Shown: one piece after another, positions 1 to 6,233 of the stretch | Layout: each line of letters starts with the position of its first letter | Position numbering within the stretch: the first letter of the stretch is position 1 | Source of the DNA: Methylococcaceae bacterium | Lineage (GTDB): Bacteria > Pseudomonadota > Gammaproteobacteria > Methylococcales > Methylomonadaceae | DNA: 6,233 nt | Direction: 5' to 3' | Assembly: GCA_030699345.1 (NCBI GenBank) | Contig: JAUYMX010000546.1 | Location: 1 to 6,233, forward strand | The notes under the pieces: generated by a model | What the model saw: the letters and a program-made list of their open reading frames with translations, nothing else | The model's database searches: none | What the model was told of the DNA's origin: nothing | Made by a program: the position numbers and the translations under genes

Positions 1-108
1 GCCATTGAGCAAGCGGCCAAGAAATGGACCATGCCGATTCGCGATTGGAAGCCAGCGCTGAATCAGTTTATGATTCTGTACCAAGACCGACTAACAGAAG
101 TTTTTTAA
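1..108 (+). CDS. IS256-family (mutator-type) transposase, C-terminal fragment
   Basis: Frame 1 reads 35 residues to a TAA stop, and the gene is cut by the window edge. The motif KKWTMPIRDWKPALNQF is the characteristic tail of IS256/mutator transposases, in which a K-W-x-M-P-I-R-x-W segment is followed by a short helix and a terminal E/D-x-R-L. Here the end reads YQDRLTEVF. These enzymes are DDE transposases that move the element by copy-out/paste-in. The catalytic residues lie upstream and are not visible, so it cannot be judged whether the full transposase is intact. The identification rests on recognising this tail only. Confidence 0.82.
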   Translation, partial: AIEQAAKKWTMPIRDWKPALNQFMILYQDRLTEVF

Positions 109-112
109 TGGC

Positions 113-140
113 GGTTTACACGGAAAGTTTTACACCCTCC
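113..140 (+). repeat. Terminal inverted repeat (right) of the IS256-family element
   Basis: Just after the transposase stop lies a segment rich in TTTACAC, with copies at 115-121 and 129-135 (14 bases apart), ending in CCCTCC. Read from the outside inward on the minus strand it begins GGAGGGTGTAAAAC. This is the typical style of IS256-family ends, which are about 25 bp and contain GTGTAAA. The matching left repeat is outside the window, so the exact length and outer base are inferred. Confidence 0.65.
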
Positions 141-187
141 AGGATTTTCTTAATCACGTTCAGCAAGAACTTAATGCTAACCGGCTG

Positions 188-964
188 GTGTTACCGGTTT
201 TACCGGATATTGCTTTAAAAGTTCGTGAAGCGGTTGCTTCGGGGGATGTGTCTGCTAAAGAATTGGCGGATATTATCGTTACCGATGCGGCTCTTTCAAC
301 ACGCCTTATTTATGTTGCCAATAGTCCCTTGTATCGCGGTGTGACGGAGATTAAAAACATTCAAATGGCGGTATCAAGGCTAGGGCATAAAATCGTTGGT
401 GCATTGATTACCAGTTTGGTGATGCAGCAAATGTTTCGTCCAACCTCAAAATTGCTGGAGATGCATTTTAGAAAAACCTGGGAGCAGAGTATTAATGTCT
501 CTTCAATTAGTCGTGCGCTGGTAGCCTTGGCTCCGCATCTTAATCGCGATGAAGCGATGCTGGCTGGTTTGATTTATCAAATTGGTAAATTGCCCATTTT
601 GACGTTGGTTGAAAATATTCCTGAGTTCAGAGACAGCCCATCCAGAATGGATAAGCTTTTGGAAAAAGCGCATCCTGCCATTGGCAAGTTGATTATGGAT
701 ACCTGGTCGTTTCCAGAGGCGTTAAAGTTGGTTCCATCGCAATATGTTGATTTTCAGCGTGATTCGGGCGCAGTAGCTGATTATGTTGATGTGGTGCAAG
801 TTGCTTTTTTACAAAGCATTGCGGGCACGGATCATCCTGCTTGTCGAGTTGATTGCTCGACAGTTCCCGCATTTGCCAAGCTAGGCTTGACGGCGGATAT
901 TGAAGTGTTAGAAATAGAAGGTATTTCTGATGAAATTGAGCTTACCAAAAGCATGTTTTCCTAA
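188..964 (+). CDS. HDOD-domain signalling protein, 5' end removed by an insertion sequence
   Basis: HDOD domains (PF08668) are non-catalytic relatives of HD phosphohydrolases, found in bacterial signalling and regulatory proteins. Diagnostic stretches are LPVLPDIALKVREAV (residues 2-16), VSAKELADIIVTDAALSTRL (21-40), IYVANSPLYRG (41-51) and LAGLIYQIGKLPIL (125-138). The usual WEHS and LLHDIGKLP positions read WEQS (98-101) and IYQIGKLP, so the metal-binding His-Asp pair is absent, as is common in this family. The GTG at 188 is the only usable in-frame start, and it has no good ribosome binding site. The frame is open upstream from position 95. From about 140 it encodes QDFLNHVQQELNANRLV, which is the family's normal N-terminal helix. 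The real start was therefore left of 140 and was displaced by the IS. The protein made today is a slightly shortened form, an IS-fused form, or nothing, so this may be a pseudogene. Its specific role is unknown. Confidence 0.85.
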   Translation: MLPVLPDIALKVREAVASGDVSAKELADIIVTDAALSTRLIYVANSPLYRGVTEIKNIQMAVSRLGHKIVGALITSLVMQQMFRPTSKLLEMHFRKTWEQSINVSSISRALVALAPHLNRDEAMLAGLIYQIGKLPILTLVENIPEFRDSPSRMDKLLEKAHPAIGKLIMDTWSFPEALKLVPSQYVDFQRDSGAVADYVDVVQVAFLQSIAGTDHPACRVDCSTVPAFAKLGLTADIEVLEIEGISDEIELTKSMFS

Positions 965-982
965 ACTGAGCACATTTAAATT

Positions 983-1960
983 ATGATTGATTCGCAAGCT
1001 GCACTTTATTTTCGTCGTCTTGGTGTTATTACAATTTTTGCTGTCTACTTAGTTATTCTTGCAGGCGGCATAGTAAGAGCCTCCGGCGCCGGTATGGGCT
1101 GTCCGGATTGGCCAACCTGTTTTGGTCAATGGGTGCCACCGACTGATGAGTCACAGCTGCCGAGTAATTATCATGAAATTTATGCACAACGTGGCTATCA
1201 GGATACTCAGTTTAATCCGGTAAAAACGTGGACTGAGTACACCAATCGCTTGGTTGGCGTAAGTATTGGATTTCTAATTTTTATGACCGCGTGGTCATCG
1301 CGTATTTATCTTAAAGCCGATAAAACAATCTTTTATTTGGCATTAAGTGCATTTTTATTGGTTGGGTTTCAAGGCTGGCTGGGTTCTACCGTGGTTGCAT
1401 CAAATCTTAAGCCTGTGATGATTACCATACACATGTTGTTGGCACTTTTTATCGTCGCGTTGCTGATTTATACCATAGCAAGGTCGCAGCGTGAGTACAT
1501 CGCAAAATTGGATGTTAGCGTTTTGCCTGTAAACTTTAAAACGGTATTGATAGTTGCGATGGTCATGACGTTGCTACAAGTAGCTATGGGAACTCAAGTA
1601 AGAGAAGCGGTAGATTTTATTGCTAACCAGCAAGGTATCGAAAGGCAATATTGGCGCGAAGATTTTCCGATTATTTTCTATATACACCGATCTTTTTCGT
1701 CGATTATTTTATTTACCAATCTTTGGTTGGCGTGGAAGGTTTATCGATCGATTGCTAAAGAAAGCATCATTTACAAAGCTGGTTTAGCGGTTGCAGGGCT
1801 GGTCGTTACGGCGATTTTGGCGGGGATTTCTTTGGATAGGTTAGGAATGCCGGCAGTTGCACAACCTATTCATTTGTTAATGGCGAACCTTATTTTTGGC
1901 GTGCAATTTCTACTTTTTATTTGCTTGAGTTACGCTGCAAATAATCGGCAATCTTATTAA
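983..1960 (+). CDS. ctaA: Heme A synthase, COX15/CtaA family
   Basis: This integral membrane enzyme oxidises the C8 methyl of heme O to a formyl group, making heme A for aa3-type cytochrome oxidases. The 325 residues give eight predicted membrane segments (about 12-32, 86-106, 117-137, 145-166, 186-204, 232-255, 264-284, 293-317). The first external loop carries the Cys pair C40 and C46 in GAGMGCPDWPTCFGQW. The catalytic-type Glu is E85 in TEYTNRLVG. Heme-ligand His candidates are H150, H235 (YIHRSF) and H297 (AQPIHLL). The fourth expected His, three residues after E85, is Asn88. The CPDWPTCFG loop, the EYxNRL segment, GTQVRE and GMPAVAQPIHLL recall Bacteroidetes-type proteins more than typical gammaproteobacterial CtaA. 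That comparison is from memory, not from an alignment. The ATG at 983 lies 18 bases after the HDOD stop, with only a weak TGAG upstream. Co-transcription with the HDOD gene is possible. No oxidase subunit or ctaB gene is adjacent. Confidence 0.92.
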   Translation: MIDSQAALYFRRLGVITIFAVYLVILAGGIVRASGAGMGCPDWPTCFGQWVPPTDESQLPSNYHEIYAQRGYQDTQFNPVKTWTEYTNRLVGVSIGFLIFMTAWSSRIYLKADKTIFYLALSAFLLVGFQGWLGSTVVASNLKPVMITIHMLLALFIVALLIYTIARSQREYIAKLDVSVLPVNFKTVLIVAMVMTLLQVAMGTQVREAVDFIANQQGIERQYWREDFPIIFYIHRSFSSIILFTNLWLAWKVYRSIAKESIIYKAGLAVAGLVVTAILAGISLDRLGMPAVAQPIHLLMANLIFGVQFLLFICLSYAANNRQSY

Positions 1961-1968
1961 AACATATA

Positions 1969-2022
1969 AAAAACAAGGGGCTGGGGCAGTTGATTAATTA
2001 ACTGCCCCAGCCCCTTGTTTTT
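1969..2022. terminator. Two-way intrinsic terminator between ctaA and the fds operon
   Basis: A perfect 23-bp inverted repeat pairs 1969-1991 with 2000-2022 around an 8-base AT-rich loop (1992-1999). The core GGGGCTGGGGCAG is GC-rich. Each arm ends in an A/T run, so a U-tract follows the hairpin on both strands (TTGTTTTTATT on plus; TTGTTTTTTATA on minus). It starts 8 bases after the ctaA stop and lies 50 bases beyond the fdsD stop. That placement suits termination of both converging transcripts. Confidence 0.93.
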
Positions 2023-2072
2023 ATTAAATCGAACAATACTTGCTTAACACCAGAAAGGTATATTTCGATTTA

Positions 2073-2288
2073 TTATTTTTGTTCTAATTGGGAAACGGCC
2101 TTTTTAGAAAGTTCGCTCAGTGCCGAACCATCTTGATGCAAATAGGCAACTATTTCATTGCGCATTCTCGGATCCCAAGATCTTAAGAGGTGATTTAACA
2201 TTCCTTTTGCGGCGTCTTCCTTATCAGCTTCGGAATTAAAAAAATCGCTAATATCATTAGCCATTTTGATAAGTGTTTCTATTTTCAT
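2073..2288 (-). CDS. fdsD: NAD-dependent formate dehydrogenase, delta subunit
   Basis: This 71-residue soluble protein matches the FdsD family (formate dehydrogenase delta subunit, PF11390), whose members are about 65-80 residues. The N-terminal helix LIKMANDISDFF (6-17) and the central signature NHLLRSWDPRMRNEI (32-46), with W38-D39-P40-R41-M42-R43, are the recognisable features. FdsD is found with FdsABG-type formate dehydrogenases and is needed for, or stabilises, the active complex; its exact biochemical role is not settled. It is the last gene of the minus-strand operon, 8 bases after the fdhD stop. No clear Shine-Dalgarno sequence precedes its ATG (GATTTACACA), so translation may depend on coupling to fdhD. 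Confidence 0.9.
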   Translation of the reverse strand: MKIETLIKMANDISDFFNSEADKEDAAKGMLNHLLRSWDPRMRNEIVAYLHQDGSALSELSKKAVSQLEQK

Positions 2289-2296
2289 TGTGTAAA

Positions 2297-3157
2297 TCAG
2301 TTAAAGTTGTTGGTGATATGGGTTAATCGTTGCGGATGGGCATAAACTACATGCTGATCATCCCGAGCGAAGCCGATCAAAGTAAGGCCTGCTTCATTGG
2401 CTAGGCGTATTGCCAATCCGGTCGGAGCAGATATTGCCGCCAATAGAGTGATGCCTACGAATGCCGTTTTCTGAACCATCTCATAGCTTGCGCGGCTAGT
2501 AACAACGACAAAACCTTCAGTTAAATCTCTACCGCTTCTCAATAGCAAACCGATCAGTTTATCTAGTGCATTATGGCGGCCTACATCTTCGCGTATATCT
2601 AAAATGCCTTGCCCAGGAACAGCCCAGGCAGCTGCATGGACTGAGCCGGTTATTTTATTTAGCTTTTGTCGCTGTTTAACTTGACTTAATGCGGTTAGCA
2701 AATCCTGACTAGTTAATTTAAGGCTACCATGGACAGGAGCAGGTTGGCGAATTGCTTGCTTCAGGGTGCTGGCTCCACACAGGCCGCATCCAGTGCGCCC
2801 GGTAAGGTTTCGGCCCTTATCACTCATGCACACAAAGCGTTCATCAGGGATTTTCAGTTGAACTTCAATGCCATTCGCGTGATTGTAAATTCGCGTAGAT
2901 AACAATTCGCTCGTTTTCTTAATAATACCTTCGGTAATACTAAAACCAAGAGCAAATTCTTCTAAGTTGGTAGGAGTTGCCAACATAACTACATGCGGCA
3001 CTCCGTTATATATCAAAGAAATAGGTACTTCTTCAGCAACAAAATCAGCTTCCTGTGAATGCTGGCTTCCTTGCCAGCGGTCGACTGTAATTTGCTGGTA
3101 ACTCGGCCAGCCTAAGTCTAGTGCTAACGACTGCATTACTGCATTGTCGTTAGCCAT
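2297..3157 (-). CDS. fdhD: FdhD/FdsC sulfurtransferase and chaperone for formate dehydrogenase
   Basis: This cytoplasmic maturation factor passes sulfur from a cysteine desulfurase to the bis-molybdopterin guanine dinucleotide cofactor before insertion into the formate dehydrogenase large subunit. In fds operons it is called FdsC. The 286 residues are close to family length. The conserved Cys pair is C124 and C127 in TGCGLCGAS; the matching E. coli FdhD cysteines are C121 and C124. Other family motifs are EEVPISLIYNG (42-52), EEFALGFSITEGII (66-79), GSVHAAAW (171-178) and EDVGRHNALDKLIG (190-203). The ATG at 3157 overlaps the end of fdsA by 8 bases and has an AAGG 8 bases upstream, inside fdsA. 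This implies coupled translation of enzyme and maturase. Its target is almost certainly the adjacent FdsA. Confidence 0.95.
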   Translation of the reverse strand: MANDNAVMQSLALDLGWPSYQQITVDRWQGSQHSQEADFVAEEVPISLIYNGVPHVVMLATPTNLEEFALGFSITEGIIKKTSELLSTRIYNHANGIEVQLKIPDERFVCMSDKGRNLTGRTGCGLCGASTLKQAIRQPAPVHGSLKLTSQDLLTALSQVKQRQKLNKITGSVHAAAWAVPGQGILDIREDVGRHNALDKLIGLLLRSGRDLTEGFVVVTSRASYEMVQKTAFVGITLLAAISAPTGLAIRLANEAGLTLIGFARDDQHVVYAHPQRLTHITNNFN

Positions 3158-6002
3158 TACTTATACCTTGTTCAAGCAAATCGAGTTGTTGTTCTGAGAA
3201 AGCGCTGTACTCTTTTTGCCATTCAGAAGGTTGGGTTACTTTAGTCGCTTGTACTGCAGTTACCTTATATTCAGGGCAATTAGTCGCCCAATCAGAATTG
3301 TCAGTAGTAATGACATTTGCACCTGATTCCGGGAAATGGAACGTAGTGTAAACAACGCCTGGTTGGACTCGATCACTTATCAATGCGTGGAGGACAGTTT
3401 CACCGGCGCGGCTCTTAATGCCTACCCAATCACCGGAATTGATGCCTCTATCTTCAGCATCATGCGGATGGATTTCCAGCAAGTCTTCAGAATGCCATGC
3501 TACGTTGTCGGTACGACGAGTTTGTGCGCCAACGTTGTATTGGGACAAAATCCGACCGGTAGTCAATATCAATGGGTATTTACTATTGACGCGCTCTTGA
3601 GTTGCAACAAACTCAGTCGGCATGAATAAGCCTTTGCCATTGTCACGCATGAAAGTGTGCTCATGCATAATTGGGGTGCCTTCCGGCGCTTCATCATTAC
3701 AAGGCCATTGAATGCTGCCGAGTTGGTCAATTTTTTCGTAACTAACACCCTTAAAGCTAGGTGTTAGGCGAGCGATTTCATCCATGATTTCAGACGGATG
3801 TTGATAATTCATCGGGTAGCCAACAGCATTTGATAGCAATTGCGTTACTTCCCAATCTTCATAGACAGCTAACGGCGTCATTACTCTACGAACTGGAGAG
3901 ATACGGCGCTCCGCATTGGTGAACGTACCGCTTTTTTCTAAGAATGACGCGCCAGGTAAGAATACATGAGCAAACTTAGCCGTTTCATTGAGGAATAAAT
4001 CCTGAACAATCACGCACTCCATGGCGCGAAGGGCGGCATGAACATGATGAATATCTGGATCTGATTGGGCAATGTCTTCACCTTCGACATACAGGCCCAT
4101 AAAGCTTTTGTCCATTGCTGCATCAAACATGTTTGGAATACGCAAACCGGGCTCTGAACTTAATTTTGCATTCCAGGCGTTTTCGAATAATTCATGAGTT
4201 GCGGCGTCAGATACATGACGATAGCCAGGGAACTCATGGGGGAATGAACCCATATCGCAAGAGCCTTGTACATTATTTTGCCCGCGCAAAGGATTGACAC
4301 CTACACCTTTGTGTCCGAGATTGCCGGTTGCCATAGCAAGGTTGGCAATACTAATTACTGTTGTTGAGCCTTGGCTATGTTCAGTTACACCCAAGCCATA
4401 GTAGATAGCGCCATTTCCGCCGGTTGCGTAAAGTCTTGCTGCAGATCTAACGTCACTTGCAGGTACACCGGTTATAGATTCAGTTGCTTCTGGTGAGTGG
4501 TGTTCTTGAGCAATAAATGTGCGCCATTTTTCAAATGAAGCCACATCGCAGCGTTCTTTAACAAAGTCTTCTTTAACTAAATTTTCGGTAACCACTACGT
4601 GTGCTAAAGCATTTAATAAAGCAACATTAGTGCTTGGACGTAATTTGAGATGGTAATTAGCCTTAATGTGCGGGCTTTTGTTAACCAGATCAATTTCACG
4701 AGGATCGGCAATTATTAGCTTTGCACCTTGACGCAGGCGCTTTTTCATTTGTGATGCGAATACCGGATGACCGTCAGTTGGGTTGGCACCGATAATCAAA
4801 ATAACATCTGAATCCATTACCGAGTCAAAGTCTTGCGTTCCAGAAGACTCGCCAAAGGTTTGTTTTAAGCCATATCCAGTCGGGGAATGGCAGACTCGCG
4901 CACAGGTATCAACGTTATTGTTGCCGAAGCCTGCGCGAATAAGTTTTTGCACTAAATAGGTTTCTTCGTTGGTGCAACGAGAAGAGGTAATGCCGCCTAT
5001 TGAATCTTTGCCGTATTGGGCTTGAATACGTTTTAATTCAGAAGCTGCATAATTAATGGCCTCATCCCAGCTCACTTCTTTCCAAGCGTCTTTAATGCTG
5101 GCGCGAATCATTGGTTTGGTGATGCGATCTTTATGCGTGGCATAGCCAAATGCAAATCGGCCTTTGACACATGAATGACCATGATTAGCTTTACCATTTT
5201 TGTCTGGCACCATGCGGATGACTTGTTCGCCTTTCATTTCTGCTTTGAACGAGCAACCCACGCCACAATAGGCACAAGTGGTGATGATGGAATGCTCTGG
5301 TGTACCGTTATCGATAACCGATTTTTCCATTAATGTCGCTGTTGGACAGGCTTGCACACATGCACCGCAAGAGACGCATTCGGAATCCATAAACGATTCA
5401 TTTTGTCCTGGCGATACTTTCGAATCAAATCCGCGGCCGTCTATGGTTAAAGCGAAAGTGCCTTGAGTTTCTTCACAAGCTCTAACGCAACGGGAACAGA
5501 CAATGCATTTGCTCGGGTCGAAAGTGAAATAAGGATTACTTTGGTCTTTGGTTGAATTTAAATGATTTTCACCTGGTTGGTAACGAACTTCTCGTAAGCC
5601 AACTGCACCGGCCATGTCTTGAAGTTCGCAATCGCCATTAGCTGAGCAGGTCAAACAATCCAGTGGGTGATCAGAAATATACAACTCCATCACACCACGA
5701 CGTACGTCGGCTAAACGCTTATTTTGCGTGACTACTTTAAGACCTTCGGCGACAGGCGTAGTGCATGAGGCAGGCATTCCGCGCGCACCTTCAATTTGCA
5801 CTAAACAAAGTCGACATGAACCAAACGGCTCAATGCTGTCAGTTGCGCACAATTTTGGAATCTCGATGCCGATACTGGCGGCTGCGCGCATGACCGATGT
5901 GCCTTCAGGTGCAGATACCTTAAAGCCATCAATTTCTAACGTAACTAACTTTGTGCTTGGGCTGGCAGGGGTGCCAAAATCTTTTTCATTATTTATCGAC
6001 AT
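3150..6002 (-). CDS. fdsA: NAD-dependent formate dehydrogenase, molybdenum catalytic alpha subunit
   Basis: This is the large subunit of the soluble FdsABG enzyme, which oxidises formate to CO2 and passes electrons to FdsB for NAD+ reduction. The N-terminal part is NuoG-like. A [2Fe-2S] site uses C52, C63, C66 and C80. A His-ligated [4Fe-4S] site uses H112, C116, C119 and C125. Two ferredoxin-like clusters follow at C166/169/172/176 and C209/212/215/219. Next is the molybdopterin-domain cluster C243, C246, C250 and C278, with K280 toward the cofactor. The catalytic domain has the molybdenum ligand C371 followed by H372 (ARVCHSPTGYG) and the substrate Arg R573 in PLRGQNNVQG. A C-terminal molydopterin-dinucleotide binding domain spans roughly 805-915. 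The ligand is Cys, so no selenocysteine is needed. There is no twin-arginine signal, consistent with a cytoplasmic enzyme. All 950 residues look intact. The ATG at 6002 has a strong AGGAG 6 bases upstream and lies 22 bases after fdsB. Confidence 0.97.
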   Translation of the reverse strand: MSINNEKDFGTPASPSTKLVTLEIDGFKVSAPEGTSVMRAAASIGIEIPKLCATDSIEPFGSCRLCLVQIEGARGMPASCTTPVAEGLKVVTQNKRLADVRRGVMELYISDHPLDCLTCSANGDCELQDMAGAVGLREVRYQPGENHLNSTKDQSNPYFTFDPSKCIVCSRCVRACEETQGTFALTIDGRGFDSKVSPGQNESFMDSECVSCGACVQACPTATLMEKSVIDNGTPEHSIITTCAYCGVGCSFKAEMKGEQVIRMVPDKNGKANHGHSCVKGRFAFGYATHKDRITKPMIRASIKDAWKEVSWDEAINYAASELKRIQAQYGKDSIGGITSSRCTNEETYLVQKLIRAGFGNNNVDTCARVCHSPTGYGLKQTFGESSGTQDFDSVMDSDVILIIGANPTDGHPVFASQMKKRLRQGAKLIIADPREIDLVNKSPHIKANYHLKLRPSTNVALLNALAHVVVTENLVKEDFVKERCDVASFEKWRTFIAQEHHSPEATESITGVPASDVRSAARLYATGGNGAIYYGLGVTEHSQGSTTVISIANLAMATGNLGHKGVGVNPLRGQNNVQGSCDMGSFPHEFPGYRHVSDAATHELFENAWNAKLSSEPGLRIPNMFDAAMDKSFMGLYVEGEDIAQSDPDIHHVHAALRAMECVIVQDLFLNETAKFAHVFLPGASFLEKSGTFTNAERRISPVRRVMTPLAVYEDWEVTQLLSNAVGYPMNYQHPSEIMDEIARLTPSFKGVSYEKIDQLGSIQWPCNDEAPEGTPIMHEHTFMRDNGKGLFMPTEFVATQERVNSKYPLILTTGRILSQYNVGAQTRRTDNVAWHSEDLLEIHPHDAEDRGINSGDWVGIKSRAGETVLHALISDRVQPGVVYTTFHFPESGANVITTDNSDWATNCPEYKVTAVQATKVTQPSEWQKEYSAFSEQQLDLLEQGISNG
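3166..3169 (-). promoter_or_regulatory. Ribosome binding site of fdhD inside the 3' end of fdsA
   Basis: Read on the minus strand, AAGG sits 8 bases before the fdhD ATG and lies within the last codons of fdsA. It supports the chosen start, and with the 8-base gene overlap it points to translational coupling. Confidence 0.6.
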
Positions 6003-6008
6003 TGTAAT

Positions 6009-6013
6009 CTCCT
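6009..6013 (-). promoter_or_regulatory. Strong ribosome binding site of fdsA
   Basis: On the minus strand AGGAG lies 6 bases before the fdsA ATG, in the 22-base gap after the fdsB stop. It is the best Shine-Dalgarno match in the window and fixes the fdsA start. Confidence 0.85.
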
Positions 6014-6024
6014 ATAAATCGCAT

Positions 6025-6233
6025 TTAGGCGCCGGCTTTTGCATCTATCCCGAAGTCTTCGGGAAAATGGTTTAAAGCGCTGAGTACTGGATAAGGTGTC
6101 ATGCCACCCAAAGCACAGAGTGAACCGTTAAGTAAGGTGTCGCAAAGATCTCTTAGTAAAGGGATATTTTTATCCAAATCGCGACGATTGATGATGTCGT
6201 CCATTACCTCGTAGCCACGTGTAGAGCCGATTC
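6025..6233 (-). CDS. fdsB: NAD-dependent formate dehydrogenase, beta (flavin/NADH) subunit, C-terminal fragment
   Basis: The last 68 residues of a gene cut by the right edge are present, in a frame two bases in from position 233 of the final kilobase. FdsB is the NuoF-like subunit that carries FMN and a [4Fe-4S] cluster and passes electrons from FdsA to NAD+. The fragment starts at IGSTRGYEV, which in the family directly follows the CTPCR cluster motif. It contains LCDTLLNGSLCALGGMTP, where the Cys in GSLCALGG (fragment residue 39) is the expected fourth cluster ligand. It ends YPVLSALNHFPEDFG plus a short tail, the usual FdsB C-terminus. Gene order fdsB-fdsA-fdhD-fdsD is the standard fds arrangement, with fdsG expected upstream, outside the window. 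The flavin and NADH binding regions are not visible. Confidence 0.93.
   Translation of the reverse strand, partial: IGSTRGYEVMDDIINRRDLDKNIPLLRDLCDTLLNGSLCALGGMTPYPVLSALNHFPEDFGIDAKAGA

Larger units (their letters stand above)
1..140 (+). mobile_element. Right end of an IS256-family insertion sequence
   Basis: This is the distal end of an insertion sequence whose body lies left of the window. It holds the C-terminus of a mutator-type transposase (stop at 106-108), a few non-coding bases, and a terminal repeat-like segment that ends near position 139-140. From there the sequence becomes HDOD-gene coding sequence with no break in that gene's frame. The outer boundary is inferred from where HDOD similarity begins and may be off by a few bases. 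The target duplication cannot be checked because the left end is not in the window. Confidence 0.8.

Noticed and set aside
24..218. A 64-codon open frame on the plus strand spanning the IS end and the start of the HDOD gene
   Set aside because: It is out of frame with both the transposase tail and the HDOD remnant, crosses the IS boundary and has no recognisable domain. It is an accidental frame.
843..863. A 7-bp inverted repeat (TGTCGAG and CTCGACA) inside the HDOD gene
   Set aside because: It is short, lies within coding sequence, has no U-tract after it and can be expected by chance.
2023..2072. Possible small gene or regulatory RNA between the terminator and fdsD
   Set aside because: Only 50 AT-rich bases with no start/stop pair, promoter or hairpin that could be supported.
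3336..3629. A 97-codon plus-strand open frame opposite fdsA
   Set aside because: It lies wholly inside the conserved fdsA coding sequence on the other strand and shows no family motif. The shorter plus-strand frames at 3418, 4115 and 5278 are of the same kind.
4881..4896. Possible selenocysteine site in FdsA
   Set aside because: The active-site codon reads Cys (C371) with His next to it, and there is no in-frame TGA, so this is the Cys-type enzyme.
6049..6063. A 15-base palindrome-like sequence (CCCGAAG and CTTCGGG) near the end of fdsB
   Set aside because: It encodes the conserved FPEDFG end of FdsB, has essentially no loop and no U-tract on the transcribed strand, so it is not a terminator or operator.
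5728..6075. A 115-codon plus-strand open frame opposite the fdsA start and the fdsB end
   Set aside because: It is antisense to two well-supported genes and their intergenic ribosome binding site, and its translation has no protein-like conserved features. It is a coding shadow.

Overview
The window looks like chromosomal DNA of a moderately AT-rich gammaproteobacterium. That placement is an inference from the HDOD protein and the formate dehydrogenase operon. A methylotrophic or otherwise formate-oxidising lifestyle would fit, but the sequence alone cannot fix the genus. There are two convergent halves separated by a strong two-way terminator, plus an insertion-sequence end at the left edge.

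Left half, plus strand. Positions 1 to about 140 are the right end of an IS256-family (mutator-type) insertion sequence: the last 35 codons of its transposase, then its terminal inverted repeat. The insertion sequence runs directly into the coding sequence of an HDOD-domain signalling protein, which has lost its native start. The HDOD frame stays open back through the junction, but the first usable start codon is a GTG at 188. A complete ctaA-type heme A synthase gene (983-1960) follows 18 bases later. It resembles the Bacteroidetes-type proteins more than the usual proteobacterial ones and has Asn where the first heme-ligand His is expected.

Centre. A perfect 23-bp inverted repeat at 1969-2022 lies between the converging ctaA and formate dehydrogenase genes. 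It is A/T-flanked on both sides, so it can terminate both transcripts.

Right half, minus strand. This is the 3' part of an NAD-dependent molybdenum formate dehydrogenase operon, read fdsB (only its 3' end is in the window), fdsA, fdhD/fdsC, fdsD. FdsA is the large iron-sulfur and molybdopterin catalytic subunit, with Cys rather than selenocysteine in the active site. FdsB is the NADH-side flavin subunit. FdhD/FdsC is the sulfurtransferase and chaperone that matures the molybdenum cofactor, and FdsD is the small delta subunit. Together they make a soluble cytoplasmic enzyme that oxidises formate to CO2 and reduces NAD+. The operon promoter, and probably fdsG, lie beyond the right edge.

I found no undescribed system. 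The points most worth a second look are the IS/HDOD junction and the atypical heme A synthase.
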